Positions 26,450 to 36,550 of a DNA stretch of 64,000 nt are shown one piece after another. Each line of letters opens with the position of its first letter. Position 1 is the stretch's first letter. The DNA comes from Paracoccus homiensis. GTDB taxonomy: Bacteria > Pseudomonadota > Alphaproteobacteria > Rhodobacterales > Rhodobacteraceae. The stretch covers positions 96,992-160,991 of the forward strand of contig NZ_FOHO01000008.1 in the NCBI RefSeq assembly GCF_900111675.1, written 5' to 3'. Below the pieces are notes generated by a model. The model ran no database searches. It was not told where the DNA came from and was given only the letters and a program-made list of their open reading frames with translations. The translations under genes and the position numbers were made by a program.

Positions 26450-27549
26450 TCCTGCGACTGGGGGCCATCGCCCTGATTCTGCTGACCGCGTCGCCGGCAT
26501 CGGCACTTCATCTGCCGGAATGGATGCGTTTCGGCAGCCATGCCTCGGTCGATCCGGGCCCGCCGCGACCGGTCGTGACGGAAATCGTGATGGATCAGGG
26601 CAGCGACGCCAGATCGGTTCCCGGCGTCATCGTGTCCCGGACCGAGGTGACGATGGCGTTTCAGACCCTTGGCCGCATGATTGCCCGCCATGTCGATCTG
26701 GGTGACCGGGTCGAGAAGGGGCAACTGCTTGCCGAATTGTCGACCGATGATCTGGTCGCCTCGACCCGGGCGGCGCGGGCCGCGGTCGATTCCGCCGAGG
26801 TGCAGCTGGAAACCGCCCGCACCACCTTGCAAAGGACCGAGGCCCTGGCGCGGCGCGACGTCGCCTCGGACTCGCAGTTGGAACAGGCGCAACAGGCGCT
26901 GGCCGCCGCCGAGGCGAATGCCGAACAGACGCGGTCACAGTTGATCCAGGCGCAGGATACCGAAGGCTATGCCCGAATGACGGCGCCGTTTTCCGGCGTC
27001 ATCAGCGCCGTCTACGAGGCGTCGGGCGCAGTGGTCAGCGCCGGTGCGCCGGTGATGCAGCTATCCGCCGATGACACCCATGAGGCCGCCATCGACCTGC
27101 CCGAGGGCGCCTTGGCGGTGCTGCCCGACGACCCCGCCTTTACCGTCTGGCAGCGCCAGAATCCCGGCCACGAGGTTACCGCGACCATTGACCGGATCGA
27201 GCCTCTGGCCGATATCGCGACGCGCACCCGGCGGCTGTATCTGACCTTGCCGCCCGATGCGCCCTTCCGCCTTGGGGCGTTGATCCGGGCGCGACTGGGT
27301 GCGGCGGGCGAACCCGCCCTGACCCTGCCGGATGCCGCGATCCTGATGCGCGACGGGCAAAGCCATGTCTGGCGCGTGACCCGCGAAGGCGACAGCGCGA
27401 CCGTCAAGCTGGTGCCGGTCCGGACCCGGCCCAGTTTCGAGGGGCGCTGCCTGATCCTGGACGGTCTTTCCGAGGGCGACGAAATCGTGGTGCGCGGCGT
27501 TCATCATTTGCAGCCCGGCCAGCAGGTCGGGCGGAGGGTCGATCCTTGA
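26446..27549 (+). CDS. RND efflux membrane-fusion protein, second adaptor
   Basis: 367 residues with a signal peptide (ALILLTASPASA), a lipoyl-like half (RMIARHVDLGDRVEKGQLLAEL), a helical hairpin, then a beta-barrel. It differs from the first adaptor by far more than a recent duplication would give. It overlaps both neighbours by 4 bases, so adaptor-adaptor-pump are translationally coupled. Two different adaptors with one pump is the TriABC layout of Pseudomonas aeruginosa. No outer-membrane channel gene is linked. Confidence 0.88.
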   Translation: MILRLGAIALILLTASPASALHLPEWMRFGSHASVDPGPPRPVVTEIVMDQGSDARSVPGVIVSRTEVTMAFQTLGRMIARHVDLGDRVEKGQLLAELSTDDLVASTRAARAAVDSAEVQLETARTTLQRTEALARRDVASDSQLEQAQQALAAAEANAEQTRSQLIQAQDTEGYARMTAPFSGVISAVYEASGAVVSAGAPVMQLSADDTHEAAIDLPEGALAVLPDDPAFTVWQRQNPGHEVTATIDRIEPLADIATRTRRLYLTLPPDAPFRLGALIRARLGAAGEPALTLPDAAILMRDGQSHVWRVTREGDSATVKLVPVRTRPSFEGRCLILDGLSEGDEIVVRGVHHLQPGQQVGRRVDP

Positions 27550-30500
27550 AACGTTTCAATCTGTCCGACTGGGCGCTGCATCATCGCAGTTTCGTCTGGT
27601 TCCTGCTGGTCGTCTCGATGATCGCGGGGACGCTCAGCTACATGAATCTGGGCCGGGAAGAGGATCCGAATTTCACCATCAAGCGCATGGTGATCGGCGC
27701 CGCGCTGCCCGGTGCCACCATCGAAGAGACGCTGAAACAGGTTACTGCGCGGATCGAGAAGAAACTGGGGGAACTGGATGAGCTGGATTACACCGAATCC
27801 GTGACCACCCCCGGCCAATCGGTCGTCTATGTCGAATTGCTGCCCACCACCCGCGGCCCGCAGGTGCCGATGATCTGGAACCGCGTGCGGCAGATGATGT
27901 CGGATATCAGGCCGGAATTCCCGCAGGAATTTCAGGGGTTTCAGTTCAATGACGATTTTGGCGACGTGTTCGGCAATATCTATGCCTTCACCGCCGATGG
28001 CTATACCCAGCGCGAGTTGCGCGACCGGGTCGAGGCGATCCGCAAGCGGGTGGCGGCGCTGCCTGCCGCCGGCAAGACCGAGCTTCTGGGCGAGCAGGAC
28101 GAACGCATCTATCTGGAATTTTCGACCGCGCGTCTGGCGGCGCTGGGGCTGAACCAGCAACAGGTCATGGCCACGCTAGCGACGCAGAACGCCATCGCGC
28201 CTTCGGGGGTGATCGAGGACGGGCCCGAGCGTGTTCTGGTGCGTGTCGGTGGACAGTTTGACGATGCCGATGCCATCTCGGCCGTAAATCTGCGTATCGG
28301 AGAGCGGTTCTTCAATCTGGCGGATGTGGCCACGGTGTCGCGCCGCTACGAAGATCCCCCGTCCAGTCTGTTCCGCTATCAGGGCAGGCCCGCGATCGGA
28401 TTGCAGATCGGGATGCGCGAGGGCGGCAACATCCTTGAATTCGGCAAGGAGCTGGATGCGCTGATGGCCGGGGTCGCCGCCGATCTGCCGATCGGGATCG
28501 ACATGGCCAAGGTCGCCGATCAGCCCCATGTCGTCGACGAGGCCGTCGGCCATTTCGTGAAGGCGCTGGCCGAGGCGGTGATCATCGTCCTGATCGTCAG
28601 CTTCGTCAGCCTGGGTCTGCGGGCTGGGTTCGTGGTGACGCTGACCATTCCACTGGTGCTGGCGATCACCTTCGTGATCATGGAAATCTATGGCATCACC
28701 TTGCAGCGGATTTCGCTGGGGGCGCTGATCATCGCGCTTGGCCTGCTTGTCGATGACGCGATGATCGCGATCGAGACGATGATTTCCCGGCTGGAGGTCG
28801 GGGCCTCGTTGTCCGAAGCCGCCAGCTATGCCTGGACCTCGATCGCCTTCCCGATGCTGACCGGCACCCTGGTGACGGTGGCAGGATTCATCCCCATCGG
28901 CCTGAACAATTCCGCCGCCGGAGAGTTCACCTTTTCACTGTTCGTGGTGATCGCGGTTTCGCTGCTGATCTCCTGGATCGTGGCGGTGCTGTTTGCGCCG
29001 CTTCTGGGCGTCACCTTCCTGACGACCAAGATCGGCCATCACGACCACACACCCGGTCGGTTGCGGCGCGGCTTCCACCGGTTGCTGCGTCTGGGCATGC
29101 GGTTCAAAGGGGCGACGATCATCCTTACGCTGATGATTTTCGGGGGCGCGGTCTTCGGCATGCGCTTTGTCGAGCAGCAGTTCTTCCCAAGTTCGGACAG
29201 GACCGAGGTTCTGGTCGATATCTCCGAACGGCAGAACGCTTCGATCGCCAAGACGCGCGATGATATGGACCGGCTGGAAAGCTATCTGGCCGACAACGAC
29301 GATGTCCTGTTCTGGACGTCCTATGTGGCCCGGGGCGCGCCGCGTTTCGTGCTGTCGATGGATGTGCCGACCGCTGGCCCGCATTTGGGGCAGATCGTGA
29401 TCCAGACGCCCGATCTGGCGGCGCGGGATCGGGTCAAGGCGTTGCTGAACGATGTCGCCGCGCGCGAATTTCCGGGCCTTGATGTCTATGTGAAGAACCT
29501 GGAAATCGGGCCGCCGGTTGGCAAACCGGTGCAGTATCGCGTCAGCAGCCCGGTTATCGGTAACGCCCGCGATGCCGCGCGCGGGCTGGCCAGCGTGGTC
29601 GCGTCCGAGCCACGCTTGCGCGATATCACGTTGGACTGGAATGAACCCGCCCGCGTGATCCGGCTGCGCGTCGATCAGGATCAGGCGCGGCAGCTGGGCG
29701 TTTCCAGTCAGGATGTCGCCAACGCGCTGTCGGCCGTTTTCAGCGGCACGACGGTCACGCAATTGCGCGACGACATCTATCTGATCAATGTGGTGACGCG
29801 CGGCAGCGATGCGGATCGCCAGTCGCTTGAATCGATCCGCAATCTGCAATTGATGACGGGCCGCTCGGGGAATATCCCGCTGATCGCGCTGGCAAGCCTG
29901 GAATATGAAACTGAACAGCCCCTGATCATGCAGCGCGACGGCTTGCCGACCGTGACGGTGAATGCGGCCATAGACGGCAAGGACCAGCCGGCGACATTGG
30001 TGGCGGCACTGGCGGATCGTGTGGCAGACTACGCTGCAACGCTGCCAGAAGACGTCAGGATCGAGTTGGGCGGCACCGTTGAAAGCTCGGGCGAAAGTCA
30101 GGCGCCCATTGCGGCCGTCGTCCCCGTCATGCTGCTGTTGATGGCGTTCCTGGTGATGGCGCAGATGCAAAGCTTTCGGTTGTCGCTGATCGTGTTCGCG
30201 GCGGCACCCTTGGGCCTGATCGGGGTGGTGGCGGTGCTGGTGCCTTTCGGCGTGCCCATGGGGTTTGTCGCGATCCTGGGGATCCTGGCACTGATCGGCA
30301 TCCTGATCCGAAATTCGGTCATTCTGGTGCACGAGATCCAGGTGCTGATCGCGCAGGGAAAAAATCGCTGGGATGCCGTGTTCGAGGCGTCTGACAGCCG
30401 GGCCAGACCTATTCTTCTGACCGCGGCTGCGGCGTCTCTGGCGTTGATTCCGATATCACGGCAGGTGTTCTGGGGGCCGATGGCCTACGCGATGATGGGT

Positions 30501-30587
30501 GGCATCATCGCGGGCACGTTGGTGACCCTGATCTTTGTTCCGGCGCTTTACTGCGCGGTCTTCCGGGTCAAGCCGCCGGCGCGATAA
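27546..30587 (+). CDS. RND-family efflux permease (TriC-like)
   Basis: 1013 residues, the normal length for an AcrB/MexF-type pump. TM1 follows NLSDWALHHRSF, porter domains with GREEDPNF and PGATIEE follow, and TM4 carries the proton-relay pair in LGLLVDDAMIAIE. The second half begins near residue 500 (GATIILTLMIFGGAVFG). The inner-membrane trimer exports substrates with proton entry. The N-terminus and the two-adaptor operon resemble TriABC (triclosan and others); the substrate here is not known. Confidence 0.92.
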   Translation: MKRFNLSDWALHHRSFVWFLLVVSMIAGTLSYMNLGREEDPNFTIKRMVIGAALPGATIEETLKQVTARIEKKLGELDELDYTESVTTPGQSVVYVELLPTTRGPQVPMIWNRVRQMMSDIRPEFPQEFQGFQFNDDFGDVFGNIYAFTADGYTQRELRDRVEAIRKRVAALPAAGKTELLGEQDERIYLEFSTARLAALGLNQQQVMATLATQNAIAPSGVIEDGPERVLVRVGGQFDDADAISAVNLRIGERFFNLADVATVSRRYEDPPSSLFRYQGRPAIGLQIGMREGGNILEFGKELDALMAGVAADLPIGIDMAKVADQPHVVDEAVGHFVKALAEAVIIVLIVSFVSLGLRAGFVVTLTIPLVLAITFVIMEIYGITLQRISLGALIIALGLLVDDAMIAIETMISRLEVGASLSEAASYAWTSIAFPMLTGTLVTVAGFIPIGLNNSAAGEFTFSLFVVIAVSLLISWIVAVLFAPLLGVTFLTTKIGHHDHTPGRLRRGFHRLLRLGMRFKGATIILTLMIFGGAVFGMRFVEQQFFPSSDRTEVLVDISERQNASIAKTRDDMDRLESYLADNDDVLFWTSYVARGAPRFVLSMDVPTAGPHLGQIVIQTPDLAARDRVKALLNDVAAREFPGLDVYVKNLEIGPPVGKPVQYRVSSPVIGNARDAARGLASVVASEPRLRDITLDWNEPARVIRLRVDQDQARQLGVSSQDVANALSAVFSGTTVTQLRDDIYLINVVTRGSDADRQSLESIRNLQLMTGRSGNIPLIALASLEYETEQPLIMQRDGLPTVTVNAAIDGKDQPATLVAALADRVADYAATLPEDVRIELGGTVESSGESQAPIAAVVPVMLLLMAFLVMAQMQSFRLSLIVFAAAPLGLIGVVAVLVPFGVPMGFVAILGILALIGILIRNSVILVHEIQVLIAQGKNRWDAVFEASDSRARPILLTAAAASLALIPISRQVFWGPMAYAMMGGIIAGTLVTLIFVPALYCAVFRVKPPAR

Positions 30588-30701
30588 AGGATTGTGCTTC
30601 AGGACGGGCCTGTACTTTCCGATCGCCGCCTGAGGCGCCGCCTGTGTGCACAGGTCGCAGAAACCGCAACGGTTGACGGCGGCGCCATCGCGGGACGCAA
30701 A

Positions 30702-30738
30702 GGGCGCATTGAAGCTTGCTTCGATGCGCCCCTGCTTT
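30702..30738 (+). terminator. Terminator after the RND operon
   Basis: A 14-bp inverted repeat GGGCGCATTGAAGC / GCTTCGATGCGCCC (one wobble) followed by CTGCTTTT. A second hairpin, AACCTGCC-TGC-GGCAGGTT at 30755-30773, lies between it and the convergent msrA gene and may act on the minus strand. The remaining bases of the 206-base gap show nothing else. Confidence 0.72.
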
Positions 30739-30793
30739 TGGCAAATTCGATTGAAACCTGCCTGCGGCAGGTTAAGCGATCAGGTCACGCCGC

Positions 30794-31300
30794 CTATTCG
30801 GCGGCGCTCCGTTTGGGCAGCACCCAGTCGGGGCGGGGGAAGTGGCAGGTATAGCCGTTTGGAAAACGCTCCAGATAGTCCTGATGCTCGGGCTCGGCTT
30901 CCCAGAAGTCGCCCACGGGTTCAAGTTCGGTCACGACCTTGCCGGGCCACAGGCCGGATGCGTCGACATCCGCGATGGTTTCGACCGCTGTTTCCCGCTG
31001 CGCCTCATCCGCATAGTAGATCGCCGAACGATAGCTGGCGCCCAGATCATTGCCTTGCCGGTTCGGCGTCGACGGGTCATGGATCTGGAAAAAGAACTCT
31101 AGCAGCTTGCGATACGAGATCGTTTCGGGATCGAAGGTGATCTCGATTCCTTCCGCATGCGTACCATGATCGCGATAGGTCGCATTCGGGATATCGCCGC
31201 CGGTATAGCCCACGCGGGTCGAGATCACGCCGGGCAGGCGGCGGATCAGATCCTGCATGCCCCAGAAACAGCCACCTGCCAGCACTGCGCGCTCAGTCAT
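30794..31300 (-). CDS. msrA: Peptide methionine (S)-S-oxide reductase MsrA
   Basis: 168 residues with the catalytic motif [10 protein letters not shown] near the N-terminus, VGYTGG, and [14 protein letters not shown]. It reduces the S-epimer of methionine sulfoxide and repairs oxidised proteins. It overlaps msrB by 8 bases, forming an msrBA operon with complementary stereospecificity. Confidence 0.96.
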   Translation of the reverse strand: MTERAVLAGGCFWGMQDLIRRLPGVISTRVGYTGGDIPNATYRDHGTHAEGIEITFDPETISYRKLLEFFFQIHDPSTPNRQGNDLGASYRSAIYYADEAQRETAVETIADVDASGLWPGKVVTELEPVGDFWEAEPEHQDYLERFPNGYTCHFPRPDWVLPKRSAAE

Positions 31301-31739
31301 GGTTCACCTCATCAACCTGATCAAGATAGTCGCCATAGCCTTCGGCCTGCATCCGGTCCCTCGGGACGAAACGCAGCGAGGCCGAATTGATGCAATAGCG
31401 CAGCCCGCCGGCGTCGGGCGGACCGTCGGGAAAGACATGGCCCAGATGGCTGTCGCCATGCTTCGAGCGCACCTCGGTCCGGATCATCCCGAAGGACACA
31501 TCGCGATGCTCGGTCACGTTGTCGATGGGCTTGGTGAATGCAGGCCAGCCGCAACCGGAATTATACTTGGCCGATGACGCGAAAAGCGGCTCGCCCGAGA
31601 CGATGTCGACATAGATGCCCGGCTCGAAATGGTGATCGTATTCGCCGGTAAACGCGCGCTCGGTGCCGTTTTCCTGCGTCACGCGAAACTGCTCGGGCGT
31701 CAGCCGGTCGATCGCGTCTTTCGATTTCTGATAGGCCAA
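31293..31739 (-). CDS. msrB: Peptide methionine (R)-S-oxide reductase MsrB
   Basis: 148 residues. The start is taken as TTG 31739: GGAGGA stands 4 bases upstream and the product then begins [17 protein letters not shown], the usual MsrB N-terminus; the longer frame to 31802 has no similarity. Motifs are [15 protein letters not shown] and the catalytic Cys in [11 protein letters not shown]. The paired CxxC zinc sites found in many MsrB proteins are absent, so this is the zinc-free form. Confidence 0.92.
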   Translation of the reverse strand: MAYQKSKDAIDRLTPEQFRVTQENGTERAFTGEYDHHFEPGIYVDIVSGEPLFASSAKYNSGCGWPAFTKPIDNVTEHRDVSFGMIRTEVRSKHGDSHLGHVFPDGPPDAGGLRYCINSASLRFVPRDRMQAEGYGDYLDQVDEVNHD

Positions 31740-31808
31740 TTGGTCCTCCGCGCATGAAAGCCTGTTTGACCCCCATATGGGGATCAAACGGCGCTTGCGC
31801 AAAGGCGA

Positions 31809-32774
31809 TCAGCCGCAGATCGCGCGTTTGGCATCGGCATATTCGGATGCCAGCCGATCAATCCGCGTGGCGGCGGGCACCACGTCGCGGACCGCGCCGA
31901 TCCCTTGGCCCGAACCCCAGATTTGGCTCCAGGCCTTGGCCTTGGACGCGCCCTGGGAAAAGTTCATCGCCGATGTATCGGCGCTGTCCAGATCGTCGGG
32001 ATCAAGCCCGGCATTGCGGATCGACGGCGCAAGGTAGTTGCCCGACACGCCGGTGAACAGCGACGATGTCACGATGTCCATCGCGCCGGCGTCGCAGATC
32101 ATCTGCTTGTATTCGGGCTGGGCGTTCGCCTCTTCGGTGGCGATGAAGGGGCTGCCGATATAGGCCAGATCGGCCCCCATCGCCTGCGCGGCCAGAACTG
32201 CACGACCTGTTGCGATCGAACCCGACAGCAGCAGGGGGCCCTCGAACCATTCGCGGATTTCCTGGATCAGCGCGAAGGGCGATTGCGGTCCGGCATGCCC
32301 GCCAGCGCCCGCCGCAACCGCGATCAGGCCATCTGCCCCTTTTTCGATCGCCTTCTTGGCAAACATGTTGTTGATGATGTCATGCAACGCGATCCCGCCG
32401 CAATCATGGGCGGCCTGATTGACCTCGGGACGGGCCCCAAGCGAGGTGATCCAGATCGGCACCTTGTGACGGTGGCAGATCTCGATATCGCGTTCCAGCC
32501 GCGCATTGCTGCGATGCACGATCTGGTTCACGGCAAAGGGCGCGGCCGGATGATCGGGATTGGCCTGGTTGTGGCGATCCAGTTCCTCGGTGATCCGGGT
32601 CAGCCAGGATTCCAGCAATGCCGGTTCGCCATCCTTTTCGCGCGCATTCAGGGCGGGAAAGCTGCCGACGATGCCGGCCTTGCACTGGGCGATGACCAGT
32701 TCCGGGCCCGAGACGATGAACATCGGCGACGCGACCACAGGGATGCGCAGATTTTGCAGAATGGCGGGTAGCAT
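31809..32774 (-). CDS. Nitronate monooxygenase / 2-nitropropane dioxygenase-like flavoprotein
   Basis: 321 residues from ATG 32774, with CGAGGAGGAA upstream. It is an FMN-binding TIM barrel: PVVASPMFIVSGPELVIAQCKAG at the N-terminus, AAGAGGHAGPQSPFALI for the phosphate loop, and LSGSIATGRAVLAAQAMGADLAYIGSPF. Related enzymes oxidise nitronates or reduce quinones and enoyl substrates with NAD(P)H, and sequence alone does not separate these. The 69 bases before msrB show no terminator. Confidence 0.86.
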   Translation of the reverse strand: MLPAILQNLRIPVVASPMFIVSGPELVIAQCKAGIVGSFPALNAREKDGEPALLESWLTRITEELDRHNQANPDHPAAPFAVNQIVHRSNARLERDIEICHRHKVPIWITSLGARPEVNQAAHDCGGIALHDIINNMFAKKAIEKGADGLIAVAAGAGGHAGPQSPFALIQEIREWFEGPLLLSGSIATGRAVLAAQAMGADLAYIGSPFIATEEANAQPEYKQMICDAGAMDIVTSSLFTGVSGNYLAPSIRNAGLDPDDLDSADTSAMNFSQGASKAKAWSQIWGSGQGIGAVRDVVPAATRIDRLASEYADAKRAICG

Positions 32775-33045
32775 TGTTTCCTCCTCGATTCGAACTGAAC
32801 GATAACCCTGTGTCGCCAAGGCACAAGAATGACGCCGCGACAAAGCCCTGGCCAGCCGACGGCACCAGTGAAAATTGAGTCTTCTGTCGCGATACATCTC
32901 AGGATGGAAAAAGCGTGGCGATTACGTAACGTTCTGGAAACTGCCGAAAAGATCAGCTGCCTTTTCGGGAAAGCGGGCCCTATACACAGGGCTTGGGCGT
33001 CGCGCCGGGACAGGGGCGACCATTGCGTTATTTTGGAGAGTAGTA

Positions 33046-33696
33046 ATGCGTTTCGGCAAGTTTCTGGCGGCTGCGGTTGCAGGCGTTCTGGTTGCGGGTG
33101 CTGCCTCGGCGGCAACCGTCGTCAATGGCGGGTTCGAGGATGTCAGCGGTCTGAACAAGGGCGGCCTGAACAAGGGCAAGTACGGCATTTACGAGTCGAT
33201 CTCGGGCTGGACCAAGGCGACCGGCGGCGGCATCGAGCTGCAGAACAACGCCACCCTTGGCAACCGCGATGCCAATAGCGGCAACTGGTATGTCGAGCTG
33301 GACAGCACGCGCAACTCGTCGATGTATCAGGACATCACCTTCAGCACCGCCGGTGTCTATGCGATGTCGTTCTTCTATGCGCCGCGCACCAAGACGCCGG
33401 GCGACAATGGCGTCAGCTATTCGATCGCCAATGGCAGCAGCGAACTGGTGTCGGGTCTGGTCGATGGCGTCGCACCGGCGGATTGGATGAAAGTCACCTC
33501 GGGCAGCTTCAAGGTCGATGCCGGCGACACGCTGCGCCTGACCTTCTCGGCCGAGGGGATCAGCAACAGCCTTGGCGGCTTTATCGACGACGTGTCGATC
33601 GCGCCGGTTCCGCTGCCGGCTTCGGCGCTGCTGCTGATGGGCGCGCTGTCGGGCATGGGCATTGCGGCACGTCGCCGCAAATCGCGCGCCGCCTGA
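33046..33696 (+). CDS. Secreted VPLPA-CTERM sorting-domain protein
   Basis: 216 residues. A signal peptide (FLAAAVAGVLVAGAASA) is followed by a beta-rich domain that fits a carbohydrate-binding or jelly-roll type (VVNGGFEDVSG, NWYVELDS, GGFIDDVSIA). The end is a textbook sorting tail: VPLPASALLLMGAL, a hydrophobic stretch and ARRRKSRAA. Such tails are processed by an exosortase and linked to exopolysaccharide export. GGAGAG precedes ATG 33046. The 270 bases upstream hold no gene. Confidence 0.88.
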   Translation: MRFGKFLAAAVAGVLVAGAASAATVVNGGFEDVSGLNKGGLNKGKYGIYESISGWTKATGGGIELQNNATLGNRDANSGNWYVELDSTRNSSMYQDITFSTAGVYAMSFFYAPRTKTPGDNGVSYSIANGSSELVSGLVDGVAPADWMKVTSGSFKVDAGDTLRLTFSAEGISNSLGGFIDDVSIAPVPLPASALLLMGALSGMGIAARRRKSRAA

Positions 33697-33722
33697 TCGC
33701 GAACCTGACGCAGCGAGATGAT

Positions 33723-33750
33723 AAAGGCCCCGGATTTCCGGGGCCTTTCC
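33723..33750. terminator. Bidirectional terminator between VPLPA gene and clpB
   Basis: Perfect 11-bp inverted repeat AAAGGCCCCGG / CCGGGGCCTTT with loop ATTT, between convergent genes; usable on both strands. Confidence 0.88.
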
Positions 33751-33752
33751 TG

Positions 33753-36392
33753 TTAGTGCAACGGCGTGTCAGGCTTGGGGCCTTCGCCGACCGCGCCAAG
33801 CCGGTGGCCGGCCTTGCCGATCCGGTCCCCAACGACCAGCCCGTCATCGGATGCCGATACATGCACCGTCTGCCCGTCCAGCACCTTGCCCGACAGCAGC
33901 AGTTCCGCCAGCGGATCCTGTAGCGCGCGCTGGATCACCCGCTTTAGCGGACGGGCGCCGAAAACCGGGTCATAGCCCTGATCGGCCAGCCATTTGCGTG
34001 CATCGGCGTCCAGTTCCAGCGTGATCTTGCGCGCCGCCAGGCGGTATTCCAGCCGCGACAGCTGAATATTGACGATGCCGTCCATGTTTTCGCGCGTCAG
34101 GCGGCGGAAGATGATGATCTCGTCCAGACGGTTCAGGAATTCGGGACGGAAATGGGCCCGAACCGCCTCCATTACCTGCTGACGTGCCTCGGTCGAGTCG
34201 GCCTGTTCCGGCAGGGTCGACAGCGCCTGCGACCCCAGATTCGAGGTCAGAATGATCAGCGTCTGCTTGAAATCCACTGTCCGGCCCTGACCATCGGTCA
34301 GCTGCCCGTCATCCAGCACCTGCAACAGCACGTTGAACACGTCGGGATGCGCCTTTTCAACCTCGTCGAACAGGATCACCTGATAGGGGCGGCGGCGCAC
34401 GGCCTCGGTCAGGACGCCGCCCTCGTCATAGCCGACATAACCCGGAGGCGCGCCGATCAGGCGGGCGACCGAATGCTTTTCCATGAACTCGGACATGTCG
34501 ATGCGGACCATCGCCTGATCGTCGTCGAACATGTATTCGGCCAGGGCCTTGGTCAGTTCGGTCTTGCCGACGCCGGTGGGGCCAAGGAACAGGAAGCTGC
34601 CAAGCGGACGGTTTTCATCGTTCAGACCCGCACGCGCACGGCGCACGGCGTTGCTGACGGCGATCACGGCTTCGGACTGGCCGATGACGCGCTTGCCGAT
34701 TTCCTCTTCCATTTTCAGCAGCTTTTCGCGCTCGCCCTCCAGCATCTTGCTGGTGGGGATGCCGGTCCAGCGTTCGACCACCTCGGCGATCTGTTCGGGG
34801 CGCACAGCCTCTTCGACCATCAGCCCGTCGGCCTCGGCGTCGTCGGCCTGTGCCAGCTGCTTTTCCAGTCCCGGGATGATGCCATAGGACAGCTCGCCCG
34901 CACGGCCCAGATTGCCTTCGCGCTTGGCCTGATCCAGTTCGGCCCGGGCACGGTCCAGCTGTTCCTTGAGGTGGCGGGATCCTTCCAGCTTGTCGCGTTC
35001 GGCCTGCCAGCGGGCGGTCATTTCCGCGCTGCGTTCCTGCAGTTCGGACAGATCCTTTTCCAGCCGTTCCAGACGATCCTTGCTGGCGTCGTCGTCCTCT
35101 TTTTTCAGGGCCTCGGCCTCGATCTGCATCTGCAGGATCTGGCGGTCCAGGGCGTCCAGCTCTTCGGGCTTGCTGTCGACCTCCATCCGCAGGCGCGAGG
35201 CGGCCTCATCGACCAGATCGATCGCCTTGTCGGGCAGGAAACGGTCGGTGATATAGCGGTTCGACAGCTGCGCAGCCGCCACCAGCGCCGCATCGCTGAT
35301 GCGGACGCCGTGATGCAGTTCGTATTTTTCCTTGATGCCGCGCAGGATGCTGATCGTGTCCTCGACGGTCGGTTCCTCGATCATGACCGGCTGGAAACGA
35401 CGGGCCAGGGCCGCGTCCTTTTCGATATATTTGCGGTATTCATCCAGCGTGGTCGCACCGACGCAATGCAGTTCGCCCCGTGCAAGCGCGGGCTTGATCA
35501 GGTTGGCGGCATCCATCGCGCCATCAGTCTTGCCGGCCCCGACAAGGGTGTGCAATTCGTCGATGAACAGGATGATTTCGCCGGCGGCGGTCTCGATTTC
35601 CTTCAGGATCGCCTTCAGCCGTTCCTCGAACTCGCCACGATATTTCGATCCGGCGATCAGCGCACCCATGTCCAGCGCCATCAGCTTCTTGTCGCGCAGG
35701 GACTCGGGCACATCGCCGTCGATGATGCGCAGGGCCAGCCCTTCGGCGATGGCGGTCTTGCCGACGCCGGGTTCCCCGATCAGCACCGGGTTGTTCTTGG
35801 TGCGGCGCGACAGCACCTGCATGGCGCGGCGAATTTCTTCGTCGCGGCCGATGATCGGGTCGATCTTGCCCTGTTCGGCGGCCTCGGTCAGGTCGCGGGC
35901 ATATTTCGACAGGGCTTCATAGCTGTCCTCGGCACTGGCCGAATCGGCGGTGCGGCCCTTGCGCAGGTCGTTGATCGCGCTGTTCAGGTTCTGGGCGCTG
36001 ACGGCCCCCGCATCCAGCGCATCCTTGGCGTTGGTGTTCACCATCGCCAGCGCCATCAGCACACGTTCGGCGGGAACAAAGCTGTCGCCGGCCTTCTTGG
36101 CGATCTTTTCGGCCTCGTCCAGCACGCGCACCATCGACGGATCGACATAGACCTGACCGCTGCCGCCCGACACCTTGGGCAGTTTCGCCACGGCCTGATC
36201 AACGGCCTGTTTCACGCGCCCGGCATCGCCGCCAGCGCGGTTGATCAGATTGGCGGCCAGCCCCTGATCATCGTCCATCATCGCTTTCAGAAGATGTTCG
36301 GGAACGACCCGCTGCTGTTCTTCGCGGATCGCAATGGTCTGGGCGGCCTGCAGGAAGCCACGCGACCGTTCCGTGAACTTTTCCATGTTCAT
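33753..36392 (-). CDS. clpB: ATP-dependent disaggregase ClpB
   Basis: 879 residues of full-length ClpB: N-domain ([18 protein letters not shown]), AAA-1 with Walker [14 protein letters not shown], a long charged middle coiled coil (about 400-530), AAA-2 with [13 protein letters not shown], and a C-terminal small domain. It works with DnaK to rescue aggregated proteins after heat shock. ATG 36392 has AAGGAGAA seven bases upstream. A sigma-32-type promoter lies at 36471-36498. Confidence 0.98.
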   Translation of the reverse strand: MNMEKFTERSRGFLQAAQTIAIREEQQRVVPEHLLKAMMDDDQGLAANLINRAGGDAGRVKQAVDQAVAKLPKVSGGSGQVYVDPSMVRVLDEAEKIAKKAGDSFVPAERVLMALAMVNTNAKDALDAGAVSAQNLNSAINDLRKGRTADSASAEDSYEALSKYARDLTEAAEQGKIDPIIGRDEEIRRAMQVLSRRTKNNPVLIGEPGVGKTAIAEGLALRIIDGDVPESLRDKKLMALDMGALIAGSKYRGEFEERLKAILKEIETAAGEIILFIDELHTLVGAGKTDGAMDAANLIKPALARGELHCVGATTLDEYRKYIEKDAALARRFQPVMIEEPTVEDTISILRGIKEKYELHHGVRISDAALVAAAQLSNRYITDRFLPDKAIDLVDEAASRLRMEVDSKPEELDALDRQILQMQIEAEALKKEDDDASKDRLERLEKDLSELQERSAEMTARWQAERDKLEGSRHLKEQLDRARAELDQAKREGNLGRAGELSYGIIPGLEKQLAQADDAEADGLMVEEAVRPEQIAEVVERWTGIPTSKMLEGEREKLLKMEEEIGKRVIGQSEAVIAVSNAVRRARAGLNDENRPLGSFLFLGPTGVGKTELTKALAEYMFDDDQAMVRIDMSEFMEKHSVARLIGAPPGYVGYDEGGVLTEAVRRRPYQVILFDEVEKAHPDVFNVLLQVLDDGQLTDGQGRTVDFKQTLIILTSNLGSQALSTLPEQADSTEARQQVMEAVRAHFRPEFLNRLDEIIIFRRLTRENMDGIVNIQLSRLEYRLAARKITLELDADARKWLADQGYDPVFGARPLKRVIQRALQDPLAELLLSGKVLDGQTVHVSASDDGLVVGDRIGKAGHRLGAVGEGPKPDTPLH

Positions 36393-36470
36393 CGGCAGTT
36401 CTCCTTTTCAATAGCCCCCGTGTCGTGGGCGCCCTGTTGCGGCACGCCCCTGTCCGGGTCTTCATAGAAG

Positions 36471-36498
36471 AAATGGGATGTTTCACGGCGCTTTCAAG
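36471..36498 (-). promoter_or_regulatory. RpoH (sigma-32) promoter of clpB
   Basis: On the minus strand the sequence reads CTTGAAA, 14 bases, CCCATTT, matching the heat-shock sigma consensus almost perfectly. It lies about 80 bases before the clpB start and explains heat induction. Confidence 0.85.
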
Positions 36499-36550
36499 CT
36501 TTGCCCGCCTGTGTCATAACGCTGCGATTTTGCGGCGAATGGGGGCAAGG

